Shown here in pieces: positions 22,950 through 34,300 of a DNA stretch of 64,000 nt; position 1 is the first letter of the stretch; each line of letters starts with the position of its first letter. The notes below the pieces were generated by a model. That model was not told the DNA's origin and made no database searches. It saw only the letters and a list, made by a program, of their open reading frames with translations. Where the stretch lies: NCBI GenBank assembly GCA_021234155.1, contig JAJEKV010000020.1, forward strand, positions 2,655,275 to 2,719,274, written 5' to 3'. A program made the translations under genes and the position numbers. The DNA is from Isoetes taiwanensis. Lineage: Eukaryota; Streptophyta; Lycopodiopsida; Isoetales; Isoetaceae.

Positions 22950-23326
22950 AAGCCGGAAGGAGCAACCAACAAGGGTTTTACCGAGCTAAGTTATTGGATT
23001 TGATCAAGAAAGCGGTCTTGATCCGCCACACTCGCAAAATGGAGGGCGAAATTGTGGCTCAACCAACTAAACAGTTTCTGGAAAGAGTTGTGGATAGATA
23101 TAATTTAGCTGGGCCAGCAAATTTAACAGCCTCCAAGAAGAATCCAGGGACTGCCATGTCTTTGGGTGTCAAGAAGTTCTTCCACAATACTGGAGAAGGT
23201 TCAAGCAAAGATACACAATGTCCTGAGATCACCAGATTGGCCGATGTGGAAATTCCTGAAACTAATGAAGCAAATGCTGCCAATGATGAGGATACTGACG
23301 AAAATCTGATCATACAACCAAACCAG
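22944..23326 (+). pseudogene. ORF0 exon of copy B1, frameshifted
   Basis: Starts MGKPEGATNKGF. The intact sister exon in B2 is 387 nt; this one is 383 nt, and all four missing bases lie in CAG or CTG trinucleotides that read CG here (around 22982, 23011, 23026 and 23035). After these the frame is shared again: FLERVVDRYNLAGPANL, an acidic tail, and QPNQ at the splice donor (23327). Product: small basic-then-acidic protein with an N-terminal SAP-like helix pair, possibly DNA binding. Confidence 0.6.
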
Positions 23327-24562
23327 GTTTATTTAATAGCTTCTACTTGAAGCTTGCTTTATGCAAATTTTATTCAACTTTGTTGTTCTGTTAGATATGT
23401 TAAATATGTTTGTTGGTGAAGGGCGATAAGCTGAGTAAAATAACTGCTTACCTGTCAGCACTTGTGTCTTTACCCAGATTATGGCTAATTGATGCATGGT
23501 TTGCTGCAGGTAACCTATTTTACTCCTCCAACTTCTTTATGAGTTTTTGGATGTAATGATGCTTGCTACATGGCGGGAGTCTACTACCACATGTAGTTAA
23601 TGAATTTTTGAATCTGATCATTTTTATTTAACATTTTGACATTGTCTATCTTCAACTTTTTCTGGTAAGCTTTCTGGCTATTTTATGATTTGTAAAGGCT
23701 GCTTTAGCAGATCTGATTATTATAGTTACAGTAAATATGTTGTGAAACAGATATGTTTTATTGCCTTGTTCACATAATGCATTCTATTGCGCTTTTTAAG
23801 GCTACTGTTGTATCATTGTGTCCAGCATTTCTTGGTACCATTTTTCGGTACTTAATTGCACCTTTATTTACCTTGACTTGTCTTGCCCATTATTCTGTTA
23901 ATAATGTGCCTGTCTGAGCATGGAATTTTCCTGCATTCGGCTTGGAGTTATTTGCACATCTATGTTTAACCTGAACTAAGTTTTTATCTGTTTTGGGTTA
24001 ATATGCCTTATTCCTAGTCTTTTTTTGGATCCCTTTTCTTGACTTAAATTTATTGAGTTTTGCCTTGCAATTAACTTATCTAAATGATTCTGCTTTCAGC
24101 ATTGTCTTGTGCTTATTTTTTGGCTTTAGGCTTTTTATTTTACCTAACTATGTTGGACAAATGTTTTTGTCTTTTTATTCATGAGTTGGTACTTCTTAAA
24201 AGCTAGTATTAGCATTAAGGACTATCTTTAAATTTAAAATATTCAATAGTATGGTATCTATACCAGATCCTATACACCTTTTATTTGGATTATTGGGCAT
24301 TGCTATTGCATAGTCTTGGCTGCACTCGGGCACATTTTTCTGTTTGGTCCCTAAGGCCCCCCTTCTTTTAGGGACTGATAAGATTTAGGAAATCCTTTGG
24401 GAATGCCTAGATCAGCTGGTCCATTCTGGGAATGGATTGGATTCTTATATATTCTATGACTTCAGGACTCTGGTTAAGCCAGAGTGGGCCTTAGGGATCC
24501 TTATTGTTAAATCCTTTATTCTTTTCTAATGTATCTCACATCTTTATTACTATTGATTTTAG
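23327..24562 (+). other. Predicted intron of copy B1
   Basis: Starts GTTTAT after the QPNQ codons and ends GATTTTAG before the ORF1 exon, both in phase 0. It is long (1236 nt), T-rich and has no coding ORF. The same position is interrupted in copies A, B2 and C. Confidence 0.62.
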
Positions 24563-26194
24563 GTAGCTGAAAGCAATGCTATTGATGAAGTAATGGAAAT
24601 ACGAAAGGAAGAGTTCGTACAAAAAGCTATTACTGATGCTCCCTGCTGGAATGAGGATCTCATAGGATTTGGCTATGGGAACACTAATATATGGCCACCA
24701 AATAAAGCAGTACAGCTATTTTTAGGATGTGTTATCAGACCCGAGGTGCATAAATACATTTTGAAGAAAGAGGCTTTTCCTGATGAAAATGGTATGTCTA
24801 TGGTCACTTTTTTAGGGATGAACAATATGCTTGATTTGGCATCCAAAGTAAACAAATTGGATGATGATTTAGCCCAATGTATGAAGGTTATTGATCGTGT
24901 GTATGAAATACTACCTCTGTCACATTTTAATGCTGAGAACAGTGAAATGCTGGATCTGATTACCTTTCTTAAAGGAGTAGCAGCCGTGCAGATTGCAAAT
25001 GGTATTCCTCTCACTTATCCCCCTATTAGAAAGCCAGCTAAAGTGCAGACCAAAAAGAAAAAAGTTGTTGAACCAGTGCTGACCACAAATTGTCTGTTTG
25101 ATATCAGCAGACTGTCTGAAAAGGAACAACAGGAAATGCTTGAATTGGAACCCGTTAATGAGATGGAATCAGATGCACAAGTTGTACATAATGAGCTGGA
25201 TAACTATGAGCTTAAAAAATTAACGCTCTATAACTGTTATCATTTTCCTATTCTGTCTGCCAGATTAGCTGAACTGCAAGGGGTTAAGTGTAACCATGGT
25301 TTTTGGGAAACACATAACCTTGGGGTTTTAGCCCCTGTCAATGTTAAAACCCTTAGAATGTTATGCAATATAACAGATGCTGAGGTTGAGCAGGCATATA
25401 GAGATGCAGATAACTTAATAAAGAAAATTGACAGGATTGATTTGGATGTACCTTTCACATCACAATTCTTTGGTAAAAAATGTGACAGGAATACTGGAAT
25501 TTTTGTGGGGCAAAAAGGCCATATGGCCAAATCTGATGAAAGGAGAAATGATTTATACCTCAGAAAATTATGGAGAACTTTCTGTCCCTTTTTGAAATGT
25601 GGTTGTGAAAGATCTGGTAAGAATGATCCAAATGGCTGTAAAGACCATATGACATGGTACGACCATGCAGTCTGGTTCATAATGAACATTACTGATATTT
25701 TGTGGCCTAACAAGTCTTGCACTTACAGATTCTATATGTTACACAAGCTCTTAAATTCAAAAGGGATGAGGGCAGGTGCTATAGCTTTCATTGGATACCT
25801 CAGGTTAAGAGATATCATGATCAAAATGACTTCAAGGTTTGCTGAAAACATATCTGCAGATCTGAAGAGTGAGTTTGGCAATACAAAAGCTGCTGGTATA
25901 TTGGAAAAGACAATCAAACCTAGGAAATTCCTTATGGATTCACTTGGTAAAGAAGATGATAGGGATACTTACTCAAGATATCCCAAAAGGAGGCAGAAAA
26001 TTGAAGAGGATTTCGAAGTTGTAATGCCTCCAAAGTACAAGAAAGTTTGTGGTTCAAGTAGTATGGGGGTTTCTGAAAATTCCAGTATTACTGATATTAA
26101 CATTGACAACAATATGGACAGGTCGGTTAATAAACCTACCAAGTATGGCTCAGATCTTTTGAAGGATGTTCCACCTACTACTCTCAATTTCTAA
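24563..26194 (+). CDS. ORF1 of Penelope-like element B1
   Basis: Open from the acceptor at 24563 through ATG 24593 to TAA at 26194 (about 543 residues from the splice site). Colinear with ORF1 of copy A: NKAVQLFLG, FLGMNNML, YELKKLTLYNCYHFPILSAR, LGVLAPVN, VGQKGHMAK, a cluster CPFLKCGC with further Cys and DHAVWF, GYLRLRDIM and EFGNTKAAGILEKTIKPRKF. The C-terminus is basic then Ser/Asn-rich. No recognised domain. The paired C-x4-C-x-C and downstream Cys/Asp-His positions conserved in both families suggest metal binding. It precedes the reverse transcriptase and may be fused to it by splicing. Confidence 0.7.
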   Translation, partial: VAESNAIDEVMEIRKEEFVQKAITDAPCWNEDLIGFGYGNTNIWPPNKAVQLFLGCVIRPEVHKYILKKEAFPDENGMSMVTFLGMNNMLDLASKVNKLDDDLAQCMKVIDRVYEILPLSHFNAENSEMLDLITFLKGVAAVQIANGIPLTYPPIRKPAKVQTKKKKVVEPVLTTNCLFDISRLSEKEQQEMLELEPVNEMESDAQVVHNELDNYELKKLTLYNCYHFPILSARLAELQGVKCNHGFWETHNLGVLAPVNVKTLRMLCNITDAEVEQAYRDADNLIKKIDRIDLDVPFTSQFFGKKCDRNTGIFVGQKGHMAKSDERRNDLYLRKLWRTFCPFLKCGCERSGKNDPNGCKDHMTWYDHAVWFIMNITDILWPNKSCTYRFYMLHKLLNSKGMRAGAIAFIGYLRLRDIMIKMTSRFAENISADLKSEFGNTKAAGILEKTIKPRKFLMDSLGKEDDRDTYSRYPKRRQKIEEDFEVVMPPKYKKVCGSSSMGVSENSSITDINIDNNMDRSVNKPTKYGSDLLKDVPPTTLNF

Positions 26195-26529
26195 AGGAAA
26201 AGAGGTTTTTGTTTTCCTAAGTTCACCTTATTTTGATATTTTGGACCTGTGCCCCTTGTGGCCGTCACTTACTGGATTTTTGCTGAATGATGATCCACCT
26301 ACTTTTCTGTAGGTTTATGATGAAATATGCTTATTTTAGCATCTATCTTGCTATGAACAAGAGCCCCTTGTGGCCATCCATTACTGGCTTTTATGCCAAC
26401 TGGCTCTTATGCCATAAAAAACTTTCTTTAAATGAAGGGTTCTACCCAAATTTTGTTCAAATAGTACTTTGTCTTGTTTACATGTATATTTGATTATTTA
26501 ATAAAATTATTCTACTGTATGTATTACAG

Positions 26530-28611
26530 ATTAAAGCAAGGTCACTCTTCAAAGGCCCGGAAGGAAGAATTGTTCTAAAAACTGTTAAAAATAAGACTGG
26601 GAAAAAGTTTGTACACTTTAACTTTTTTTCAAAATGCGTGGAGAAAATTAAGTTTACCCAAGTATTCAAGGAGGTTATGATTAACTTCTTGGGGCAGAAT
26701 GGTGAGAATTTATTTGAAAATACTACCTTTGGGTGGAAATTTGCTGGCAGCCTTAAAAATATGTTATACAAGCCCAAAAAAATCTTTGCACATGATGGTC
26801 CAGTACCTTGCCCATGTGCTGATCCAGATCTGATGAAATTTGTTTGTAAAGAAACTGGGCACATTCGCACCACTGATCTGAATTTTGTACATTGTAGGGC
26901 TCTTCGAAATATGCTAAAAGCAGGCCTTAACCACATCCCAGACAAACCTTTCAGCTTGATAAGGTTTAGAAAGGAGATGCTGGAAACTACTGATCTTTTC
27001 TTCCATGTACATAGATTTGATGTTCAAGAAATGGACAAAAAGTTGATAGCTGATTGTAAAAGAGAAATTGTGAAAAGAGCATACATGCTTGCCAAGGCTG
27101 TTGTGAAAAAGAATCTGAAATGCAAAAAATTCCAAATTAATGACCCTGTTGTGGTGAGCAGTATTAAATGGCTTACTGAAAATATATATGTGGCAGGCAT
27201 TGATAAGGCCTCTAACAACCCATCTTTTATCTGTCCCAAACATGTCAGAGATGAAGCTTTGAACAGACTTAATAGTGATGATTTTTGTTGCAGCAATATA
27301 CAGCCACAGGATTTGGTCAACCAGATCAAGGTAGACATTCATACCTTTTTGGGAAATAGAGGTACAGAGCAAACTGATCTTCCATATATATTTGGTATCT
27401 TTAAAGCACACAAGGGAAGTTACAGATGGATTACTTGTGCACATGACACTATATTTTCCAGCCTTGCATCAGTTGTTGCTGCTTGCCTTAATCTGTTTAT
27501 GGAAATCTGGCCATCGGTATGTGAAGAAAAACTTTCCATGTTTAACTTTTTCCAAAAGAATAAAGTTAAAGCCTCCTGGGTGGTCCAATCCATCTATGAT
27601 GTGACCTGCAATTTACCAAACGAAATCAAGCATGTGTTTGTAGCAGATATAACCAAATGCTATGAAAATATTCCTTTAGAAGGGGATGTTGGCATATGCC
27701 AGGTCATTAAGGAAGTTATTTCTTTAGTCTGGAATCTGCAAAACAGAAGGCACAGAAATGTTATTCTTTGCTACAAAATATTGGATAATGGGCAGGTTAT
27801 GGCTTGTTGGAGAAATTCCAAACCAGAAAGTGAACAATGGGCAAGTATGAACCAGGAAGAGTTTGTAAGTATGAACATTTGGTTGTTAATGAACTGTTTT
27901 GTACAAATGGGCAACAAAATTTGGAGACAGGCTAAGGGAATTCCCATGGGTTTTTCTTGTAGTCCTACTTGGTGTAATCTGTATCTTGCTTGTTTAGAGC
28001 TGAATTTTATCCTCAGACTGGTCAGAAAAGGAAAATTTAAAGAGGCTGCTGCTTTCTCATGTACCTTTCGTTACATGGATGACTTGCTTAGTATCAACAA
28101 TGATTACATCAGAGTTTTTCTTGGGTTGGAAGTGAATACTGAATACTCGGACTCCATATATGACTTAGAGGTTCTCAAAATTCAGGATGAGACCTTTTAC
28201 TGGGATAAAGGTTTTGGAATGGATAATAAAGGCAGAATGGCAAATTTCCTCAATATGACAATTAAAGTTTTGGACCCAGTTCATGGAATATTTGAAACAT
28301 ATCATTACGACAAAAGGGACAAATTACCCTTTCCTATTTCTAAGTATGTAGATGCATGTGGTTGCAGACCCTACTATTGGGCAAAAAATGTTATTATCTC
28401 CCAAGTCATGCCGCATCTTTATGTGCATACCAATCCAGTTAGGGCTGCTAAAGATCTGCAAGTTCTGATGCGTAGCTTCATTGAGAAAGGGTTTGCTGAA
28501 AAAGATATACATTATACAGTATTAAATGCACTCAAGGAAGGCACATTTCCTGGGCTGAACTTTGATGCAGATACAGTCATCAAGATTATCAACTCCAACA
28601 GGTACCTTTAA
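26530..28611 (+). CDS. Penelope/telomerase-like reverse transcriptase, copy B1
   Basis: Open from a likely splice acceptor (TATTACAG before 26530) to 28611; the first in-frame ATG lies about 48 codons in, while homology with copy D begins right at the acceptor, so this is probably an exon joined to an upstream start. Reverse-transcriptase motifs: LPYIFGIFKAHKGSYRWITC, VFVADITKCYENIP (A), QAKGIPMGFSCSPTWCNLYL (B), FRYMDDLLSIN (C), and a late FLNMTI plus YHYDKRD segment. The pattern lookup (IF.HK, then D...Y.NIP, GIPMG..SP, Y-DD, FL..T) fits the Penelope-like/telomerase branch rather than L1 or LTR enzymes. The N-terminal 250 residues are unlike known domains but conserved in copy D. No GIY-YIG endonuclease follows. 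Confidence 0.8.
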   Translation: MKARSLFKGPEGRIVLKTVKNKTGKKFVHFNFFSKCVEKIKFTQVFKEVMINFLGQNGENLFENTTFGWKFAGSLKNMLYKPKKIFAHDGPVPCPCADPDLMKFVCKETGHIRTTDLNFVHCRALRNMLKAGLNHIPDKPFSLIRFRKEMLETTDLFFHVHRFDVQEMDKKLIADCKREIVKRAYMLAKAVVKKNLKCKKFQINDPVVVSSIKWLTENIYVAGIDKASNNPSFICPKHVRDEALNRLNSDDFCCSNIQPQDLVNQIKVDIHTFLGNRGTEQTDLPYIFGIFKAHKGSYRWITCAHDTIFSSLASVVAACLNLFMEIWPSVCEEKLSMFNFFQKNKVKASWVVQSIYDVTCNLPNEIKHVFVADITKCYENIPLEGDVGICQVIKEVISLVWNLQNRRHRNVILCYKILDNGQVMACWRNSKPESEQWASMNQEEFVSMNIWLLMNCFVQMGNKIWRQAKGIPMGFSCSPTWCNLYLACLELNFILRLVRKGKFKEAAAFSCTFRYMDDLLSINNDYIRVFLGLEVNTEYSDSIYDLEVLKIQDETFYWDKGFGMDNKGRMANFLNMTIKVLDPVHGIFETYHYDKRDKLPFPISKYVDACGCRPYYWAKNVIISQVMPHLYVHTNPVRAAKDLQVLMRSFIEKGFAEKDIHYTVLNALKEGTFPGLNFDADTVIKIINSNRYL

Positions 28612-28664
28612 TTCTTTTTTGTAATTTTAGTTGATAATTTTCTTAGTGGGTGGGTTGGGTCCTT

Positions 28665-28700
28665 ATGTAGTATAGGGACCCACCTAACCCTATACTACAT
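28665..28700 (+). other. 3' UTR hairpin of copy B1
   Basis: Perfect 13-bp stem ATGTAGTATAGGG / CCCTATACTACAT around a 10-base loop, 54 bp after the reverse-transcriptase stop. It is followed by the 19-mer CCTTCCGGTAGGAGGTAGG (28717-28735) and then TA repeats. Copy D ends the same way on the minus strand (hairpin, 19-mer, TA). Likely a recognition structure for the element's own enzyme; inference. Confidence 0.7.
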
Positions 28701-28769
28701 TTTGGAACATACACCACCTTCCGGTAGGAGGTAGGTTTTTTATATATATATAAATATATATATATATAT

Positions 28770-31229
28770 CCAATGGCTGTGATCTGACCACCAAGGCACA
28801 GGGTTTGTTCGTTTAATCTGACCAGTAAAGAAATTTTTGACTGTTGCATAAAGTTGTTTAACTAGCAGCACAGTACAGATGGCTTTCTATTGTTTGTATA
28901 GGCCAAGCCTTTTTTTAAAAATAATTTGTTGGTTGAAAACTTAGTTCTTTTGCATATGCATGCAAGATAAATGGTGAAAGCTCTACTAATATGTCATTAC
29001 AGGTTAGACTAGTTGTACTCCTGTTGGAGACAATTATGTTGCATGGGCATTATTTTACTCCCATTTTTAAGAGGAACCCCTTTGGCTGTTGTTTACAGCT
29101 ATTCTATGGTTGCCAGGTAGCTAACAAGCATATGCTCACATTTTTTATGTTATGAGCATAAATTTTGCTAGGCATGGAACTGTAAATGGTTGGATTATAC
29201 GGTTACTATTCTTGAACAATATTTTTTCGACATTGTTGAAGCCTTGGTGGGGTAGTCCTAGCACCATCACTGCTTATAAGAAATACAAGGTGTTTTCTAA
29301 CATATGTGTGCCTTACTGATATGGCCGAATATTTTCATATGAAAAGAATTTACCCATTGGTATGAAGCAAAGGATTAAAGAAGATATTGGTAATATGGTT
29401 TATTTTATGCTTACCCTAAAAGGATAATGGCGGCGATGTCGTCGGATTGCTCGGCTCAAACTTGAAAATGGCCGCATGGCTGGGATTAACTGATATGTCA
29501 AGATCGCCAAGAATAGCTGTGCCAGACTGTTTCCTTTTTGGAAAAAGGTAAAGGATGCTTTCCGCACTACCTTTTGCATGAAGTTTCTGTTTTAGGGTTG
29601 CACCAGCAGACTCACGATGCATTATCCATATAAATATAGCATGTAAACTAGGCTTTCTTTGCTAGCCGATCTGCCACTGCCTTTTTGCCGGTCTATGTGC
29701 CGCTGGCTCATATTTGGCGCCCAACATGGGCAAGCTGGAAGGAGCAACCAACAAGGGTTTTACCAGAGCTAAGTTACTGGATTTGATCAAGAAAGCAGGT
29801 CTTGATCTGGCCACACTCTGCAAAATGGAGGGCGAAATTGTGGCTCAACCAACTAAACAGTTTCTGGAAAGAGTTGTGGACAGATATAATTTAGCTGGGC
29901 CAGCAAATTTAACAGCCTCCAAGATGAATCCAGGGACTGCCATGTCTTTGGGTGTCAAGAAGTTCTTCCACAATACTGGAGAAGGTTCAAGCAAAGATAC
30001 ACAATGTCCTGAGATCACCAGATTGGCCGATGTGGAAATTCCTGAAACTAATGAAGCAAATGCTGCCAATGATGAGGATACTGACGAAAATCTGATCATA
30101 CAACCAAACCAGGTTTATTTAATAGCTTCTACTTGAAGCTTGCTTTATGCAAATTTTATTCAACTTTGTTGTTCTGTTAGATATGTTAAATATGTTTGTT
30201 GGTGAAGGGCGATAAGCTGAGTAAAATAACTGCTTACCTGTCAGCACTTGTGTCTTTACCCAGATTATGGCTAATTGATGCATGGTTTGCTGCAGGTAAC
30301 CTATTTTACTCCTCCAACTTCTTTATGAGTTTTTGGATGTAATGATGCTTGCTACATGGCGGGAGTCTACTACCACATGTAGTTAATGAATTTTTGAATC
30401 TGATCATTTTTATTTAACATTTTGACATTGTCTACCTTCAACTTTTTCTGGTAAGCTTTCTGGCTATTTTATGATTTGTAAAGGCTGCTTTAGCAGATCT
30501 GATTATTATAGTTACAGTAAATATGTTGTGAAACAGATATGTTTTATTGCCTTGTTCACATAATGCATTCTATTGCTTTTTTAAGGCTCTTTGTTGTATC
30601 ATTGTGTCCAGCATTTCTTGGTACCATTTTTCGGTACTTAATTGCACCTTTATTTACCTTGACTTGTCTTGCCCATTATTCTGTTAATAATGTGCCTGTC
30701 TGAGCATGGAATTTTCCTGCATTCGGCTTGGAGTTATTTGCACATCTATGTTTAACCTGAACTAAGTTTTTATCTGTTTTGGGTTAATATGCCTTATTCC
30801 TAGTCTTTTTTTGGATCCCTTTTCTTGACTTAAATTTATTGAGTTTTGCCTTGCAATTAACTTATCTAAGTGATTCTGCTTTCAGCATTGTCTTATGCTT
30901 ATTTTTTGGCTTTAGGCTTTTTATTTTACCTAACTATGTTAGACAAATGTTTTTGTCTTTTTATTCATGAGTTGGTACTTCTTAAAAGCTAGTATTAGCA
31001 TTAAGGACTATCTTTAAATTTAAAATATTCAATAGTATGGTATCTATACCAGATCCTATACACCTTTTATTTGGATTATTGGGCATTGCTATTGCATAGT
31101 CTTGGCTGCACTCGGGCACATTTTTCTGTTTGGTCCCTAAGGCCCCCCTTCTTTTAGGGACTGATAAGATTTAGGAAATCCTTTGGGAATGCCTAGATCA
31201 GCTGGTCCATTCTGGGAATGGATTGGATT

Positions 31230-31233
<4 letters not shown>
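28770..31233 (+). mobile_element. Penelope-like copy B2, 3' truncated, head to tail with B1
   Basis: Starts CCAATGG after 28741-28769 TA repeats, exactly like B1, and is near identical to 21983-24450. It contains the TATA box (29629), the intact ORF0 exon and most of the intron, and stops inside the intron at a TTATATAT site where a (TA)n array begins. Loss of the 3' part is opposite to the 5' truncation typical of target-primed insertion. Confidence 0.75.
29726..30112 (+). CDS. ORF0 exon of copy B2, intact
   Basis: 387 nt (129 codons) from ATG 29726 to the donor GTTTAT at 30113. Begins MGKLEGATNKGFTRAKLLDL, a basic region with a SAP-like amphipathic helix (AKLLDLIKKAGLDLATLC), then a helix FLERVVDRYNLAG, and an acidic C-terminus ending QPNQ. 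Without splicing it ends a few residues later. It serves as the reference that shows B1 ORF0 to be shifted by four one-base losses. Confidence 0.65.

Positions 31234-31322
<89 letters not shown>
31232..31322. repeat. (TA)n microsatellite joining copies B2 and C
   Basis: About 90 bp of pure TA. Both neighbours are cut at internal TATATA motifs: B2 at TTCTTATATA, C at GGTCTATATA (compare 7125-7133 in copy A). The array therefore marks a tail-to-tail junction of two 3'-truncated elements. Confidence 0.95.
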
Positions 31323-31324
<2 letters not shown>

Positions 31325-34300
31325 CGGCCTAGCCAAGACCTTTTGCATTAACTAGACATCCACGGAGCCCTATACTAACTAAATAGGACACCTGAATTTA
31401 TTGAACCCTAAAAAGGGAAATCATAGAGGTCCTGGGACTGAAAATTTTATAACCATATTTCCCATATTCAAGCCATAAGAAGTTCTGCCAAAAGAATTCT
31501 ATGCAAACCTTTCAATGTTGAAGTAATAACAGCTAATAGATACTGCCATATCCATAAATAAAACCATTCAAAACCCAAACCTACTATGAATAACTCAACA
31601 AATTTATGAAGAAGTTTAAGCACAAATAATGCCACTTATAGGTTAGGTAGTAATTTTATTAAACCATTTATATATCCATGATTAAGACCACTCCAATTTT
31701 CCAACCAGATCTTATAATCCAAATTTAGACCAACCATTTGTAAGAAAAAGAATTTTCCATTACTGCAGATAAGTCAAATATATCCATCAAGAGGAATAAC
31801 CTGAAATATAGTTAAGGTAATTTCTTACCATCCAATTATGTAATATACAAAAAACTCACATACAATGGTTCATAAAAATCGCTCATCACCGGTTACCATC
31901 TTCAATCATCATGCAAAATAACAATGCAGAGAAGAGAGGCCTGGTTACATCTGCAAAAAATAGCATTAATTAGCCAAAAGAGGGTAAAAACACTAATGCT
32001 AACAGTAAAGCAATGAACTCTCTTGGCATTTCTACCCCCTTTACCCACGTAATAAAGAATATTACTTAAATAGTCATAAGAAAGGATTAGAGATCCAAGG
32101 AGTATACAAACCTATCCGATCCAAGCTGTAAAACATACAATTAACATGAGAGAATTACTAATCTGCTATCATCCAGGATATTTAATGCATGATTTAACCA
32201 GGGCTTTTCAATATTATTTACCCCATACTAAGTGGACCTAGGATCAGACCATCCAACACGTATATAATAAGACAAATACAAGTTAGAATTCAACCAATTG
32301 TAAAGCCTATATTTCATCAAATGCTGGGTATACAATTCAGTGACTGAAAAAACCGGTTATAAGGCGAAAATATGTGCTAGAATTTTAACCAAATGCTATG
32401 TATAATTTTCCAAGACTGCCAGTCAGATATACACAAAACCTTACTCTATCTCATAGGAATAAGTAATATTTAACATGAATTATAGGGAGAATGAAGCTCA
32501 AACAATAAGTTAACAAAAAAGATATGCAATAACTTCAGGAAAGGAAATGCTAAATTTCAACACCAAATAACCAAGAATGGGAACCTGATTCGGCTGGACA
32601 TCATAATCTGTATCTTCTTCACTTTCTGAATCAGCTACCCTCTCCACAATGCTGCAGGAGGTATCTGGATTTTTCAAGACATTGGAGACACTGGGGACGT
32701 TCACGCATGGATTTAAGCTTGGTAGAAACTTCACAATGCCAGAATCATTCTTGTCCCTGTTAGGATCCAGGCCATTTGCCTTGCAAAGCTCAATCAATTG
32801 TGCTTTGGAAGGTTGGGGACTGCTGTGCTCAACACCATTTCTTCTAAGGAATTCTATAAGTTTGGCCCTTGTCTGCCCCTTATTGCTACTGCCCTCAGGT
32901 CGCCCTACCTTATTCATATCTCAGGGTTTTAAACTAAAGGAGACCATATATTTATAGCTCAACATATCAATCTGATTAGGCCATAAACTTCAGATAAACA
33001 ATCCCAGTTTACCTATCCATTACAAGACTATTTAGATAAAGCAAGATTAGTCAGAAAAACCGTTACCTGAACACCCTGTCATGAAAGCTTTGTGGCAGAT
33101 ATTTTGCATATTGTTGATCATCCATATTTCGCAAATAAATTTGTCCAGATCAATCAGTTAGGGATCCGTCTATCGTCATCCGTCAAAAGCAGCTTCCAAG
33201 CTCCATCGTTAGGGTTTGTAGCTGATGTTAGGGTTTTTCACGATACCAAATACCACAATATAATGAATAAAGATAATAAAATGAAAAAGAATAATAAAAT
33301 ACCGTAAATAGCATACAAGTGTTGACATTTAGAAAATAGCAAATTTACTATCAACCTTATGCTATGGTTTGTGTATCCAAGACTCAATGACCCAAAATGG
33401 TCTACTTTTATTTTACAACCATTAATGCAATGGTTCATCTAATTATGTCGAATGTCACCACCCTCCTACCACTATCAACCATTACTAATGTTCCATATGA
33501 CCATGTCATTTGTGGTCTCCATCCATGTATTCAACAGATTAAATCACCTTAATTATAAAGGCCTCATTTCCAAGAATCTTATATCCCTGTGTCATGGTAG
33601 GCATATGTAACTTTTATGTAGACAATACCTGGTTAACTCCTTCTCCATGCATCCACATCAAACAACAGCAAACCCTTAGGTTTATCCATTCCCATTCATT
33701 TCCTTAACAAATTAGGATTATTATACCAATTTGTCTAAAGCAGTATCAAACTCTATTCTCAAGATCCTGGTTGCATATTTTTAATTTCCTATGCCAAGGC
33801 TTACATGCTTGATTCCAGCCCTACCCCTTCATATACCAAGGATTTCCAAATGATTTCCAGATGACTATCCCATGGTAAAGCTATACCATGCAAAAAAAAC
33901 CAAACTAACTTTTACCCATTGCTATAATATTTATATTATGATCATGTTCGACCTATCAACCAACTTTTGATAAGAAACATACTTTGATGTCTCAAGACTC
34001 CAAGACTGAGAATCCACTTAATCATTTGTAAAGACCAAACCAATCAAGTGGCAAAAAACTACCATCACCTAAGTCAATCTAAACCATATTAGTTTTTAGT
34101 GTGGGATATGACCATCATATAGAAACAAACCTCCATCAAGCTCCAAGAGCAACATGGGTTAGCTTATTATTTCAAGGGGCCAAGTTCAAGCCAACAATTT
34201 GTTGCAATGTTCAAAGCCATAGAGATGAATTGGTCCCTTTATCATAGACAAGGTATCCCAGCTTCATAGTTGCTTTTATAGGACCAAGTAACTTGTTCAT

